From Zoogloeaceae bacterium G21618-S1 (GTDB taxonomy: Bacteria; Pseudomonadota; Gammaproteobacteria; Burkholderiales; Rhodocyclaceae): DNA of 64,000 bases. Location: the NCBI GenBank assembly GCA_027214125.1, contig JAPWHF010000001.1:365461-429460 (forward strand), written 5' to 3'. Below, one piece after another: positions 1-9,386 of the stretch. A program made the position numbers and the translations under genes. The notes beneath the pieces were generated by a model, which saw only the letters and a list, made by a program, of their open reading frames with translations, did no database searches and had not been told where the DNA came from. The first letter of the stretch is position 1. Each line of letters opens with the position of its first letter.

Positions 1-154
1 ACGGGTCGATGGCGCGGGGCCGTTCCACCAGGATCACCTCGGCGCCCATGTCGGCGAGCATCATGCCGCAGAAGGGCGCTGGGCCGATGCCGGCGAATTC
101 GACCACCCGCAGGCCGGCCAGCGGCCCCTGCCCGGCTGGCTTATTGTGCGGCAT
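1..154 (-). CDS. CaiB/BaiF family CoA-transferase or acyl-CoA racemase, N-terminal part (cut by window edge)
   Basis: Only about 51 N-terminal residues are in the window; the gene runs off the left edge. The ATG at 154 lies inside the 3' end of the thiolase gene (14-bp overlap), which indicates translational coupling. The visible protein contains [20 protein letters not shown] followed by [14 protein letters not shown], the typical opening of family III CoA-transferases and alpha-methylacyl-CoA racemases. Family members either move CoA between acyl groups or epimerise 2-methylacyl-CoA. Its place after two thiolases and an acyl-CoA dehydrogenase suggests a role in activating or epimerising a branched or ring-derived acyl-CoA. 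The split between transferase and racemase cannot be made from this fragment. Confidence 0.8.
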   Translation of the reverse strand, partial: MPHNKPAGQGPLAGLRVVEFAGIGPAPFCGMMLADMGAEVILVERPRAIDP

Positions 155-1322
155 ACAAGGTCACCACGCAGGCGCCGCCGAGGCCGAGATTGTGTTGCAG
201 ACCGAGCCGGGCGCCCGCCACCTGGGTGGGGCCGGCCGTACCGCGCAGCTGCCGGGTCAGCTCGTAGCACTGAGCCAGGCCGGTGGCGCCGAGCGGATGC
301 CCCTTGGAGAGCAGGCCACCGGAGGGATTGGTGACCACCGCGCCGCCATAGGTGTTGTCGCCGTCCATCACGAAGCGCTCGCCCTCGCCTACCGGGCACA
401 GGCCGAGCCCTTCGTAGGTGATGAGCTCGTTGTGGGCGAAGCAGTCGTGCAGCTCGCACACATCGATGTCGTCGGGGCCGATGCCGGCCTGGGTGTAGAC
501 CGCCTGCGCGGCCTCGCGGGTCATGCCGGCGCCGACCAGTTCGATCATGCTGCGATCCTCGAAGGTGCCGGGGCGGTCGGTGGTCATGGCCTGGGCGGCG
601 ATGGCCACCCGGGTGTCGATGCCGTGGCGACGGGCGAAATCCTCGGACACCAGGATCGCCGCCGCACCGCCGCAGGTGGGCGGGCAGGCCATCATGCGGG
701 TCATCACGCCGGGCCACACGGGCACATCGTTCATCACGTCCTCGGTGCTCACCACCTTGCGGAACAGGGCCAACGGGTTGTTGGCGGCATGGCGGCTGGC
801 CTTGGCGCGAATGGCGGCGAAGGTCTCCAAGCGGGTGCCGTAGCGCTGCATGTGCTCGCGCCCGGCGCCGCCGAAGTAGCGCAGCGCCAGCGGCAGCGCC
901 TCATCCACCAGCTCGCCGCACAAGGCCTCGAAGCGGGCGAAAGGGGACGGCCGGTCGGTGTATTTCTCCACGATCGCGCCCCGCGCCATCTGCTCGAAGC
1001 CTACCGCCAGCACGCACTCGGCGATGCCATGCTCGATGGCCTGGCGGGCCAGGAACAGCGCGGTCGAACCGGTGGAGCAGTTGTTGTTCACATTCACCAC
1101 CGGGATGCCGCTCATGCCGACCTGGTAGAGGGCCAGCTGGCCGGCGGTGGAGTCGCCATACACATAGCCGGCGTAGGCCTGCTGCACCTGGGCGTAGTCG
1201 ATGCCGGCATCGGCGAGGGCAAGGCGGATAGCCGCCGCACCCATGTGGTCGTAGCTGTCGCTGGCGCCGGGCTTGGCGAAGGGCACCATGCCCACCCCGG
1301 CGACGATGGTCTTGTTTGTCAT
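141..1322 (-). CDS. Thiolase-like acyltransferase of the SCP-x / lipid-transfer type
   Basis: This 393-residue thiolase-fold protein resembles sterol-carrier-protein-x type thiolases (lipid-transfer proteins) more than classical FadA. The nucleophilic cysteine sits in [13 protein letters not shown] (about residue 82) and the C-terminal catalytic segment is [13 protein letters not shown]. The second catalytic cysteine motif of FadA (CxGGG) is absent and replaced by LGGACVV near the C-terminus, as is usual in this subgroup. Members cleave or condense 3-oxoacyl-CoA esters, often branched or steroid side-chain derived. It follows the acyl-CoA dehydrogenase by 12 bp and overlaps the CoA-transferase gene, so it belongs to the beta-oxidation end of the operon. 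The real substrate is unknown. Confidence 0.85.
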   Translation of the reverse strand: MTNKTIVAGVGMVPFAKPGASDSYDHMGAAAIRLALADAGIDYAQVQQAYAGYVYGDSTAGQLALYQVGMSGIPVVNVNNNCSTGSTALFLARQAIEHGIAECVLAVGFEQMARGAIVEKYTDRPSPFARFEALCGELVDEALPLALRYFGGAGREHMQRYGTRLETFAAIRAKASRHAANNPLALFRKVVSTEDVMNDVPVWPGVMTRMMACPPTCGGAAAILVSEDFARRHGIDTRVAIAAQAMTTDRPGTFEDRSMIELVGAGMTREAAQAVYTQAGIGPDDIDVCELHDCFAHNELITYEGLGLCPVGEGERFVMDGDNTYGGAVVTNPSGGLLSKGHPLGATGLAQCYELTRQLRGTAGPTQVAGARLGLQHNLGLGGACVVTLYAAQ

Positions 1323-1334
1323 GTCTTCTCTCCC

Positions 1335-2471
1335 TCAGGCCCGCGTCACCGCGCGGCCGATCACCAGACGCTGGATGTCGCTGGTGCCTTCGTAGATCTG
1401 GGTGGCGCGCACATCACGATAAATGCGCTCCACCGGAAAGTCAGTGGTGTAACCATAGCCGCCGTGCACCTGGACTGCCGCCGAGGCCACCTGTTCGGCC
1501 ATCTCGGAGGCGAACAGCTTGGCCATGGAGGCCTCTTTCAGGCATGGCTGGCCGGCGTCCTTGAGGCTGGCCGCATGCCACACCAGCTGGCGCGCCGCTT
1601 CGAGTTGCGTCGCCATGTCGGCGAGGCGGAACAACACCGCCTGATGCTCGACGATGGGCACGCCGAAGGCCTCGCGCTCATGGGCGTAGCGGATTGCCGC
1701 CTCGTGCGCGGCGCGGGCCATGCCCACCGCCTGGGCGCCGATGCCGATGCGCCCGGCTTCCAGATTGGCCAGGGCGATGCGGTAGCCGTCGCCCTCGGCG
1801 CCAATCAGGGCATCGGCCGGCACCCGGCACTCGTCGAACAGAATCTGCGCCGTGTCCGAGGCATGCTGGCCCATCTTCTCCTCGATGCGGGCGACCACGT
1901 AGCCCGGCGTGTCGGTGGGCACAAGAAAGCACGAGAGCCCCTTCTTGCCGGCGGCCGGGTCGGTGACCGCGAACACGATGGCCACATCGGCATGGCTGCC
2001 GGTGGTGATGAACTGCTTGTTGCCCTTGATGACCCAATGATCGCCGTCACGCGTGGCAGTGGTGCGGATGGCGGAGGCGTCCGACCCCACATGGGGCTCG
2101 GAGAGGCAGAAGCAGCCCAGCCACTCGCCACTGGCGAGCTTGCGCAGGTAGCGGTCCTTCTGCGCCTCGGAGCCAAAGGCCAGCGGAATGCCGCAGGCGA
2201 GCGAATTTTGCACGCACACGATGCTCGACAAGGCGCCATGGCCGGCGGCGATCTCCTCCACCGCCACCACCAGCGACAGGTAGTCCAGCCCGGCGCCGCC
2301 CCAGGCCTCGGGCACGGTCATGCCGAGCACGCCCAGCTCACCCAGTTCGGTGAGTGCCTCGCGCGGGAAGTGATGCTCGCGCTCCCAGCGGTCGGCGTTG
2401 GGCGCCAGTTCGGCGGAGGCATAGCGGCGCAACATCTCGCGCAGCATGTCCTGTTCTTCGTTCAACAACAT
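1335..2471 (-). CDS. Acyl-CoA dehydrogenase
   Basis: This 378-residue flavoprotein catalyses alpha,beta-dehydrogenation of an acyl-CoA, passing electrons to ETF. The standard family order is visible: an N-terminal helical domain, the FAD-binding CLSEPHVGSDA segment and FITTGSHADVAIVFA in the middle domain, VHGGYGYTTDFPVERIYRD, and the IYEGTSDIQ motif carrying the catalytic glutamate. Length is normal for short/medium-chain enzymes. It lies between two thiolase genes with short spacers (12 bp on each side), so it is co-transcribed with them. The context makes this a dedicated beta-oxidation round for the compound handled by the upstream transport genes. The chain length and substrate cannot be told from sequence. 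Confidence 0.93.
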   Translation of the reverse strand: MLLNEEQDMLREMLRRYASAELAPNADRWEREHHFPREALTELGELGVLGMTVPEAWGGAGLDYLSLVVAVEEIAAGHGALSSIVCVQNSLACGIPLAFGSEAQKDRYLRKLASGEWLGCFCLSEPHVGSDASAIRTTATRDGDHWVIKGNKQFITTGSHADVAIVFAVTDPAAGKKGLSCFLVPTDTPGYVVARIEEKMGQHASDTAQILFDECRVPADALIGAEGDGYRIALANLEAGRIGIGAQAVGMARAAHEAAIRYAHEREAFGVPIVEHQAVLFRLADMATQLEAARQLVWHAASLKDAGQPCLKEASMAKLFASEMAEQVASAAVQVHGGYGYTTDFPVERIYRDVRATQIYEGTSDIQRLVIGRAVTRA

Positions 2472-2483
2472 GGTGTGTCTCCC

Positions 2484-3665
2484 TCAGGGAATCTCGATGG
2501 CCATGGCGGTGGCTTCGCCGCCGCCGATACACAGGGCAGCCACGCCGCGCTTGAGGCCGCGCCGACGCAGCGCATGGATGAGCGTGACCAGCAGGCGCGC
2601 GCCGGTGGCGCCGATGGGATGGCCCATGGCACAGGCGCCACCGAGCACGTTCACCTTGTGCGCCGGCAGGTCCAGCGCGTCCATGGCCAGCAGGGTCACC
2701 ACGGCGAAGGCCTCGTTGACCTCGAACAGGTCCACCTCCCCTATCGACCAGCCCGCTTTCGCGAGCACCCGCTCGATGGCGGGGATGGGGGCGGTGGGGA
2801 ATTCCCCGGGCGCGGCGGCGAACCCGGCGCTGGCGACGATGCGGGCGATGGGTACGAGGCCCCGACGGCGGGCGGCGGCCTCGTTCGCCAGCACCAGCGC
2901 GGCGGCGCCGTCGGAGATGGACGAGGCATTGGCGGCGGTGACCGTGCCGCCAGCGCGAAAGACCGGCTTCACGCTGGCGATCTTGGCCAGATCGCAGCGG
3001 CCCGGCGTTTCGTCGGTGTCGATGGTGGTCTCGCCCTTGCGGCCACGGATGACCACCGACGCGATCTCGTCGACGAAGTCGCCCTCGATGATGGCCGTCT
3101 GCGCACGGCGCACCGACTCGGCGGCAAAGGCGTCCTGGCGGTCGCGGCCGATGCCAGTGGCCTCGGCGACCAGATCGGCGTAATGGCCCATGAGCTGGCC
3201 TTCGTAGGCGTCCTCCAGACCGTCATGGAACATGTGGTCGAGCACCTGACCATGGCCGAGGCGGTAGCCGGCCCGGGCTTTGCTCAGCAGATAGGGCGCG
3301 TTGCTCATGGACTCCATGCCGCCTGCAACGCCAAAGTTCGCATGCCCGGCGAGGATGGCGTCGTGTACCTGCAGGGCCGCCTTCATGCCCGAGCCGCACA
3401 TCTTGCTCACGGTGGAACACGGTACCGAGGCCGGCAGGCCGGCGCCGAGCACCGCCTGGCGCGCGGGCGCCTGCTTGAGGCCACCGAACAGGCAGCAGCC
3501 CATCACGGCCTCGTCGATATCGCTGCCGGCGAGGCCGGATTGATCGAGGGCGGCGGCGATGGCGGTGGCGCCGAGTTGCGGGGCGGTGAGCCCGGACAGG
3601 GCCCCCTGGAAGGCGCCGATCGGCGTGCGCCGGGCGCCGAGGATGACGATGGAGGAATCGGACAT
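2484..3665 (-). CDS. Acetyl-CoA C-acyltransferase (FadA-type thiolase)
   Basis: This 393-residue classical thiolase carries all three catalytic elements: the nucleophilic cysteine in VSKMCGSGMKA (about residue 90), the histidine in GGACAMGHPIGATGAR, and the second cysteine in AALCIGGGEATAM. It thiolytically cleaves a 3-ketoacyl-CoA to release acetyl-CoA, or runs in reverse. It is the first beta-oxidation gene after the second DUF1329 gene (39-bp gap). Having a FadA-type thiolase and an SCP-x-type thiolase in one operon suggests that two successive C-C cleavages, or a straight and a branched intermediate, are handled. Confidence 0.92.
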   Translation of the reverse strand: MSDSSIVILGARRTPIGAFQGALSGLTAPQLGATAIAAALDQSGLAGSDIDEAVMGCCLFGGLKQAPARQAVLGAGLPASVPCSTVSKMCGSGMKAALQVHDAILAGHANFGVAGGMESMSNAPYLLSKARAGYRLGHGQVLDHMFHDGLEDAYEGQLMGHYADLVAEATGIGRDRQDAFAAESVRRAQTAIIEGDFVDEIASVVIRGRKGETTIDTDETPGRCDLAKIASVKPVFRAGGTVTAANASSISDGAAALVLANEAAARRRGLVPIARIVASAGFAAAPGEFPTAPIPAIERVLAKAGWSIGEVDLFEVNEAFAVVTLLAMDALDLPAHKVNVLGGACAMGHPIGATGARLLVTLIHALRRRGLKRGVAALCIGGGEATAMAIEIP

Positions 3666-3704
3666 GGGGTTCTCGCTAGGGAAGGTCTTGGTTGAAAGCC
3701 ACGC

Positions 3705-5084
3705 TCAGCGCCCCAGGCGCTGGATGGCGGCGGTGGTCAGGTAGCGCTCGAGGATGGCCGCATCGTTCACCCGCATGTGCTCGCCCCCGGGCAGCGTGCG
3801 CACCTGCTCGATGCGCGTCATGCGCCCGGTCTGCACATTGCAGGCATGCACGGTGGACCAGGACCAGTAGGGATGGCGGCCATCCATCACCCGCGCGTCG
3901 CCGTCCTCGTACACCGAATAGGCGCCGTCGAAGAAGCGAAAGGGCTCGCCGCGGCGGTCGTAGGAGGTCATGGCCAGCGGCAGCAGGGTGCGGGCGTCGA
4001 ACCACACCCGCTTGCGGCTGACCGGCGCGCGCGGATAGCCGGTGGGCTCGGCATCGATCACGATCACCTCGGGCACCAGCTCAACCGTGGTGTCCCAGAA
4101 GCGGTTGTCCTTCGGGCCGCCATGGGTGCGGTGTTCCCAATTGGGATGGCCCGCATCCCAGCCACCGGACACCGCCCCCAAAAAGGGGCCGCGCCCCACC
4201 ACCCGGTAGTTGCCCCAGGTGAGGAAGGGGTCGCCCGCCGCCCAGGCGTCGGAGAGATACAGCTCGGAGCCCGGATTGAGGGGCTCGAAGCGCTGGTTGG
4301 TGGGAAAGCGGCGTACCCGCTTGAAGGCCGGCAGGTAGCCGTAGAGCTCCGGGAAGCGAGACTGGTCGTAGGGCCAGATGCTCAGATACGCCGTGCCCTG
4401 GATATCGCCCGGTTCGACGAAGAACACCGACTGCAGGCGCAGGGTGTCTTCCAGCCCCGGCAGGTAGGGATGGGGGTCGAGGCTGGCGCGGGCCACGGTG
4501 GCCATCTCGGCCCAACCGCTGGCGTACTGGTACAGCACAGTGCCGTCCACGTCGAGATCGTATTCGCGGCTCACATACAGCGCGGCATCGTGACGGCCCC
4601 AGCTCAGCGTGTGAGCGGCAAACACCTCAAGGGCGGACGTCGGCTCGGGAAAAGGGTTGCCGCCAATCCACGGCGTGCCGTCACGGGTGACGACATTGCC
4701 GCTGGCATCGAAGCGGGCCTGGCCGCGATGGCGCAAGCTTGCTTCGAGATAGTCGGGGGGATTGAGCTTGAACAGATCGGTGGTGGTCGGCGCCAACGAA
4801 AGGCGCCGCCCCTGAGTGGCGATTTGGTGATAGCGCACCGGGTCCAGCAAGTCCTTCACCAGGCCCACGTTGTCGCGATCGATAACATCCCCGGACGAGA
4901 GCTTGCCGCGGGTGTACTCCTCAATCGACACGAGCTCATCAGGATAGGCGGCGGCGATCGAGCCGGTGCGCCAAAGTGCCGACCACGCCGAACCGAACAC
5001 CCCGGCACGCAGCAGCCCCCTGGCAGAGTTCGCCAAAAAGCTTCGACGGGCATGCGCCCGACCGCGGCATCCGCTGATACTCAT
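3705..5084 (-). CDS. DUF1329 family exported protein with twin-arginine signal
   Basis: This 459-residue protein is of the DUF1329 family (COG: outer-membrane or periplasmic lipoprotein-sorting-like), a family of unestablished function that usually accompanies DUF1302 proteins. The N-terminus has HARRSFLANSARGLLRAGVF, an RRxFL twin-arginine-like signal, then mature sequence from about SIAAAYPDELVSIEEYTRG. It is closely related to the DUF1329 protein at 7969-9339: both share EVIVIDAEPTGYPRAPVSRK-like and RFEPLNPGSELYLSDAWAAGD-like segments. No catalytic motif is recognisable. It lies downstream of DUF1302, with a hairpin between them that may lower its expression. Upstream of its ATG no good ribosome site is visible, so the start is uncertain. 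Confidence 0.85.
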   Translation of the reverse strand: MSISGCRGRAHARRSFLANSARGLLRAGVFGSAWSALWRTGSIAAAYPDELVSIEEYTRGKLSSGDVIDRDNVGLVKDLLDPVRYHQIATQGRRLSLAPTTTDLFKLNPPDYLEASLRHRGQARFDASGNVVTRDGTPWIGGNPFPEPTSALEVFAAHTLSWGRHDAALYVSREYDLDVDGTVLYQYASGWAEMATVARASLDPHPYLPGLEDTLRLQSVFFVEPGDIQGTAYLSIWPYDQSRFPELYGYLPAFKRVRRFPTNQRFEPLNPGSELYLSDAWAAGDPFLTWGNYRVVGRGPFLGAVSGGWDAGHPNWEHRTHGGPKDNRFWDTTVELVPEVIVIDAEPTGYPRAPVSRKRVWFDARTLLPLAMTSYDRRGEPFRFFDGAYSVYEDGDARVMDGRHPYWSWSTVHACNVQTGRMTRIEQVRTLPGGEHMRVNDAAILERYLTTAAIQRLGR

Positions 5085-5111
5085 CGCATGAATCCATAGC
5101 TGGGAATAAAC

Positions 5112-5138
5112 CCGGCATCACATCGCGTGTGACGCCGG
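5112..5138 (-). terminator. Intergenic hairpin between DUF1302 and DUF1329 genes
   Basis: The inverted repeat CCGGC-x-TCACA / TGTGA-x-GCCGG has 5-nt loop sequence and one A-C mismatch. On the minus strand it is followed by GTTTATT. It could be a weak terminator, an attenuator or an mRNA-stabilising stem that sets different levels of the barrel protein and the downstream DUF1329/beta-oxidation genes. Confidence 0.45.
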
Positions 5139-5156
5139 CAAAGAGCGGTGACCCGC

Positions 5157-6938
5157 TCAGAAGGAGATCGTGGCGCGGGCGAACACTTCGTTGGCGTACT
5201 CAAGCCCCTGGGCGAAATTACGGTTGTCCTGGGCGCCGTAGCTCTTGAGGACATTGGCGTAGACATCGAGCTGGAAATCCTGATTTGGCTTCCATTTCAC
5301 GCCGGGCTGGAACAACCAGCCGCCTTTCAGATCGGTGAGCACGGTCATGTCGAAGCGCCAGGCAAGGGTCGGCGAAGGTTGTTGAAGCGCGAAAGCCACG
5401 GCATTGAATCCGCCGCTCTGCCCGTTCGGGCGCTCACCGGCGACGTTGTTCACGCCCACCAGCGATCGGCCAAACAGATCGCTGGCCGACTTGTGCAACC
5501 ACTGGGCCACCATGTAGGTGGCAGGCACCGAATTGCTGAACTTGTGATATTTCTCGGCAATAAAGGCGAACTGGGTCTCGTCGTTCTCAATGTAGTGACG
5601 CGATAACGTCGGATTGGTGAATTTCTTGTTCGGCGTATAGGACAGCTCAAAGCGGCCGATCAACTGATCCATGAGCGAATCCGGCTCGCCCTCGAACACG
5701 TGATTGATACCGAAGCCGAGCACGGTTTCACGAGGGAACTCGCGCACCAGGTGACCGCGCAGGCTGCCGGTAGTAAAGAAGGTATCGAGAATGCACCCGC
5801 CCGAGGCCTTGTCCACCCGGATTGCTCCCACCGCAGAAGACGGTGCTCCACAGCCGGCAGCGACCGCGTTGGCACCCAGGCCGACCGTCCCCGGAAATTC
5901 ATTGAGCGCGGTCTCCAGCGCACCGAGGCCATCGAGCCGGGTGGCGGCGGCGTAGCTATACCATTCGGCCGCGCTGAACACGCCCGTGTTGGTGCCACCC
6001 TGAAAGGCTGACCCTGCCAAGGTGCCGGCACCATTGGCCAGTGTCCACTTATAGACGCCGTCGGGATTGTTGCGACGGACCGCAAAAGCATGGACATCGA
6101 AATCGCCAACCTTGCCCTTCAACCGTGCGCCGAAATTCCACTTGTTGCGGGCGTCGTCGAAGCCTGGCCGCTCCTGAATGGTGAACTGCGCCGGAATCGG
6201 GTTGTAGGGCGAGTTCGCCCCAGGCACGACCGAGGCCTGAAACTTCTGTGCAAAGCCTTCGACTTCCCAGTCATCGGTCACCCGGTAGCTGCCGCGAATG
6301 CCCAGTGACGGCACGCGCGAGTCAGAATATTCTTCCGCGGCCACGCCGAGCACCGAGTGGCGACGCAGGTCGAGGCCATTGGGCACGTCGGCAACGCGGA
6401 AAAACAGCGCCTCACCCCAGGCAATTTGCTGATTGCCAAAGCGCAGCCACAGTGGGCCGCTGCTGTAATCGGCATAAGCCACCGGGAGGTCCAGCATCCA
6501 GTCCTTGCCGTTGGCTTCCAGTGGCGTGGCCTTGGTGGTGGCGTAAAACTCCTGCTCGAAGGTGTTGCGATTGTCGAACGCGTCTTCGACCCGGCCGATC
6601 TCGTCGGCAATGCCGCGCAGCTTGAAGTGCGCCGACCAGTTGTCCGAGAGCCGGCCATCGACATTCAACTCGAAACGGGTTTGAAAAAGGTTGAAAGTAT
6701 TGTCCTTGGTATGCGAGTCGGGCCGCGTGATGTTGCCACCGAAGAGGCCGGTATTGGCGACGGTAACGCCGTTGTAGGTATTGCCCTGCTGGTTGTTGAT
6801 GTTGCTGTCGCCCGAGGTCTTGACCGCCACTTCCTGGCGAATGAAACCCGATGCCGACCAATCGGCGGCCAGTGCTGTCCCGGTGCCCGACAGGCATGCT
6901 GCCGCCATCGCGCTTGTTGCCACTATTCTGGTTTTCAC
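5157..6938 (-). CDS. DUF1302 family outer-membrane beta-barrel protein
   Basis: This is a 593-residue DUF1302 protein if it starts at the GTG at 6938. That start is preferred because AGAGGAGG lies 7 bp upstream and it gives a clean Sec signal peptide, VKTRIVATSAMAAACLSGTG, followed by TALAADWSASGFIRQEVAV. The frame stays open further upstream but without a signal sequence. The body is rich in alternating aromatic/polar strands (for example LSDNWSAHFKLRGIADEIGR) and ends in the aromatic residue F of FARATISF, as in outer-membrane barrels. Family members are predicted porin- or FadL-like channels of unproven function. It sits between the YCF48-like and DUF1329 genes. A substrate import or export pore for hydrophobic compounds is an inference. 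Confidence 0.82.
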   Translation of the reverse strand: MKTRIVATSAMAAACLSGTGTALAADWSASGFIRQEVAVKTSGDSNINNQQGNTYNGVTVANTGLFGGNITRPDSHTKDNTFNLFQTRFELNVDGRLSDNWSAHFKLRGIADEIGRVEDAFDNRNTFEQEFYATTKATPLEANGKDWMLDLPVAYADYSSGPLWLRFGNQQIAWGEALFFRVADVPNGLDLRRHSVLGVAAEEYSDSRVPSLGIRGSYRVTDDWEVEGFAQKFQASVVPGANSPYNPIPAQFTIQERPGFDDARNKWNFGARLKGKVGDFDVHAFAVRRNNPDGVYKWTLANGAGTLAGSAFQGGTNTGVFSAAEWYSYAAATRLDGLGALETALNEFPGTVGLGANAVAAGCGAPSSAVGAIRVDKASGGCILDTFFTTGSLRGHLVREFPRETVLGFGINHVFEGEPDSLMDQLIGRFELSYTPNKKFTNPTLSRHYIENDETQFAFIAEKYHKFSNSVPATYMVAQWLHKSASDLFGRSLVGVNNVAGERPNGQSGGFNAVAFALQQPSPTLAWRFDMTVLTDLKGGWLFQPGVKWKPNQDFQLDVYANVLKSYGAQDNRNFAQGLEYANEVFARATISF

Positions 6939-6979
6939 TTTGGAGCCTCCTCTGTACGTACTTTTGGTGTCGTGCGTGT

Positions 6980-7957
6980 CTAACGCTGAATCGAAAGAAT
7001 CGTGCCGCCCGAGCCAACGACGAGCACCCGGCGGGCGTCGTTCTCGCGCTGGAATCCGGTCACAGCCAGATGCCAGCCGATGCGGGCCGGTGCCGACGTG
7101 TCGGCGCGCCAACTGTTGCCACCGTTGCCGGAGTACAAAATGGTGTAAATGCCAGCCGCGACGACACGGCCGCCCGGCCGCGCCCACACGCTTGTCAGGA
7201 TCGCCGCCGTGCCGCTGGGAAGCTCTGTCCAGCTCGCGCCATCGTCGGTGGATCGCAAGATCACGCCCTCTTGGCCGACCGCGTAGAGGCGTCCGTCATC
7301 TGTCATCGCAAGGCCAAACAAGGACCGGCGCCCCTTGTGCAGGGTCTGCCAGTTCGCCCCGCCGTCACGCGACCGGATGACCAACTCGAACTCACCTACC
7401 AGCGTGACCTCGCCGCGGGCATCCACATGAACGTCGTAGAGATGCGGCTCCGCCCAGTCGCCGGTCAGCGCCTCCCAATCCAGTGTGAGCGCCGTCCATG
7501 TCTTGCCCCAGTCCCGGGTCTGCAACACCGTGCCGAAGCCGCCCACCGCATAACCGGTGCCGACAGCATTGACATCGACAGCAAGCAGACGCGCATCGGT
7601 TGGCACCTCGGCGCGCTGCCAATGCTGACAATCGGCGGCATACACGATGACGCCCTGCTGACCGCTGGCAATGCAATGACCGGCCTTGCGAGAGACCGCG
7701 AGCAAGGCAACATCAGTGGGCGGTTTGCCCTGACGCTGCCAGGTGTCACCGCCGTCATCGCTGTGGACGACCATGCCGAAATCACCGACGGCGATCAGCT
7801 CGCGTCCCTCGCCGCCGAGCGCATACAAGGTGTCATGAGCGACACCGTTGAAGACGGTATCCGGGGGAGGCATCTCGCCGCCAAGCGCCGGGCCGCAGAG
7901 CGCAGCCACGAACACGAGGGCGAGACGATGGGCGTGACGGCGCAGACTCATGGACAT
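6980..7957 (-). CDS. YCF48/BNR-repeat beta-propeller protein, exported
   Basis: This 325-residue protein has an N-terminal signal peptide (RRHAHRLALVFVAALCGPALG) and a propeller built of BNR/Asp-box-like repeats: SDDGGDTWQR, TRDWGKTWTA, SRDGGANWQT, STDDGASWTE and SGNGGNSWRA. It belongs to the YCF48-related group (photosystem II assembly factor homology), which in non-photosynthetic bacteria is of unknown role and found next to RND/MMPL genes. It lies between DUF1329 (11 bp) and DUF1302 (41 bp), so it is in the same operon. A periplasmic assembly or scaffold role for the RND/DUF1302 complex is an inference from its repeated neighbourhood in this window. Confidence 0.82.
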   Translation of the reverse strand: MSMSLRRHAHRLALVFVAALCGPALGGEMPPPDTVFNGVAHDTLYALGGEGRELIAVGDFGMVVHSDDGGDTWQRQGKPPTDVALLAVSRKAGHCIASGQQGVIVYAADCQHWQRAEVPTDARLLAVDVNAVGTGYAVGGFGTVLQTRDWGKTWTALTLDWEALTGDWAEPHLYDVHVDARGEVTLVGEFELVIRSRDGGANWQTLHKGRRSLFGLAMTDDGRLYAVGQEGVILRSTDDGASWTELPSGTAAILTSVWARPGGRVVAAGIYTILYSGNGGNSWRADTSAPARIGWHLAVTGFQRENDARRVLVVGSGGTILSIQR

Positions 7958-7968
7958 GCCCTGCCCGC

Positions 7969-9339
7969 TCAGGCGCCAAGGCGCCGGATGGCCTGCGGCG
8001 TCATGTACTTCTCATACAGCCCGTCGATATTGCGCCCCGAGGAGATGCCCCCGACGATGGACTTGACCTGGTTGAAGCGCGACATGCGGTTGGTTTGCAC
8101 GTCGTGGCTATGGACACCGGTCCATGTCCAGGTCGTGTGATTGCCGGTCATGTCGCGCTGGTCGCCTTTCTCGTACAGGCTGTAGGCGGGCTCGAAACTC
8201 TTGAACAACTCGCCGCGGCGATCGTAGGTATGGCAACCGATGTAGATCATGTTGCGGGCGTCGATAAACACCCGCTTTTTGCCCACCGGCGCCCGCGGAT
8301 AGCCGATCGGCTCTGCCTCGACGATGAGCACCTCGGGGCACAGCTCCATGCAGGTATCCGAGAAAGTCTTGCCGGCCGCCCCACCATGCACCGGCGGCTC
8401 CCAGTTGGGGTGCTCCGGATGCCAGTTCTCGGAGACCGCGGCGAGCATGGGTCGGCGCTCGACAAGTTTGAAATTGCCCCAGGTGAGCATGGGATCGCCC
8501 GCCGCCCAGGCGTCGGACAGATACACGGTGATGCCGGCCACCAACGGTTCAAAGCGCTGGTTGGTGGGGAACTTGCGTACCCGCTTGAAGGCCGGGATAT
8601 AGCCGACCAGCTCGGGAAATTTGCGCTGATCGCCGTACCAGGTACTCAGATAGGCCGTGCCCTTGACGTCGTTGGGTCCGGTAAACAACACGGTCTGGTA
8701 GCGCAGCTTGTCTTCATGACCGGCCAGATACGGACTCTCCACACCCACCCGGCCGATGGTGTTTTCCTCGACCCAGGCAAAGTCGTACTGGTAACCGATC
8801 TCGCCATCCGGGCCGATATCCCAGTCACGAATGGCGTACAGCGCATTGTTATGCCGCCCCCAGCTCATGGTGATGTTGGCAAAGGCCTCGATACCGGTCT
8901 TCGCCTCCGGGAAGGGGTTGCCACCAATCCACGGCTTGCCGTCCTTGGTGAGCACGTTGCCATCCTTGTCGAGGATCGCCTGACCGTTGTTGCGCAAGGT
9001 CGCCTCGAGATAGTCGGCCGGGAACAGACGGGTAATGTCGCGGGTGGTGGGCACGATCTTGATGCGCCGGCCCATCTCCTTGACCTCCTGATAGGCGATC
9101 GGCGTGAGCAGATCCTTGACCGCCTCGACGTTCTCGGCAGTGATCACGTCCCCGGTATTGATCTTGCCCTTGGTGTAGGCCTCAATCGAAAGCAACTCCT
9201 CTGGATAGGCCTTGGTGATGTCCCCGGCGCGGGCGATCAGCGGCCACAGCGGCGTGAGAACCCCTGCGCCAACCAGGGCGCCAGCCTTGCCGAGAAAGGC
9301 GCGACGGGCGAAGTCGAAGTCGTATTTCCGGATATGCAT
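7969..9339 (-). CDS. DUF1329 family exported protein with twin-arginine signal
   Basis: This is a 456-residue DUF1329 protein. The start at 9339 is chosen because AGGAGA precedes it; the frame is open upstream to 9390 without a ribosome site. The N-terminus contains FARRAFLGKAGALVGAGVLT, matching an (S/A)RRxFL twin-arginine signal with a hydrophobic stretch, so the protein is probably exported folded. The mature part contains RFEPLVAGITVYLSDAWAAG and LIVEAEPIGYPRAPVGKKRV, both shared with the paralogue at 3705-5084. Function is unknown. It lies 47 bp downstream of the RND gene and 11 bp upstream of the YCF48-like gene. Confidence 0.85.
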   Translation of the reverse strand: MHIRKYDFDFARRAFLGKAGALVGAGVLTPLWPLIARAGDITKAYPEELLSIEAYTKGKINTGDVITAENVEAVKDLLTPIAYQEVKEMGRRIKIVPTTRDITRLFPADYLEATLRNNGQAILDKDGNVLTKDGKPWIGGNPFPEAKTGIEAFANITMSWGRHNNALYAIRDWDIGPDGEIGYQYDFAWVEENTIGRVGVESPYLAGHEDKLRYQTVLFTGPNDVKGTAYLSTWYGDQRKFPELVGYIPAFKRVRKFPTNQRFEPLVAGITVYLSDAWAAGDPMLTWGNFKLVERRPMLAAVSENWHPEHPNWEPPVHGGAAGKTFSDTCMELCPEVLIVEAEPIGYPRAPVGKKRVFIDARNMIYIGCHTYDRRGELFKSFEPAYSLYEKGDQRDMTGNHTTWTWTGVHSHDVQTNRMSRFNQVKSIVGGISSGRNIDGLYEKYMTPQAIRRLGA

Positions 9340-9386
9340 GATGTGGTCTCCTGGTTCGGTGTTTTTGTGTGCGCGAGAAAAAGCCA

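Noticed and set aside
9..3695. A very long open frame (over 1200 codons) on the plus strand opposite the thiolase and dehydrogenase genes
   Set aside because: It mirrors three intact genes with clear catalytic motifs; in GC-rich DNA antisense frames stay open by codon bias. The product is low-complexity Gly/His/Ala-rich without any domain.
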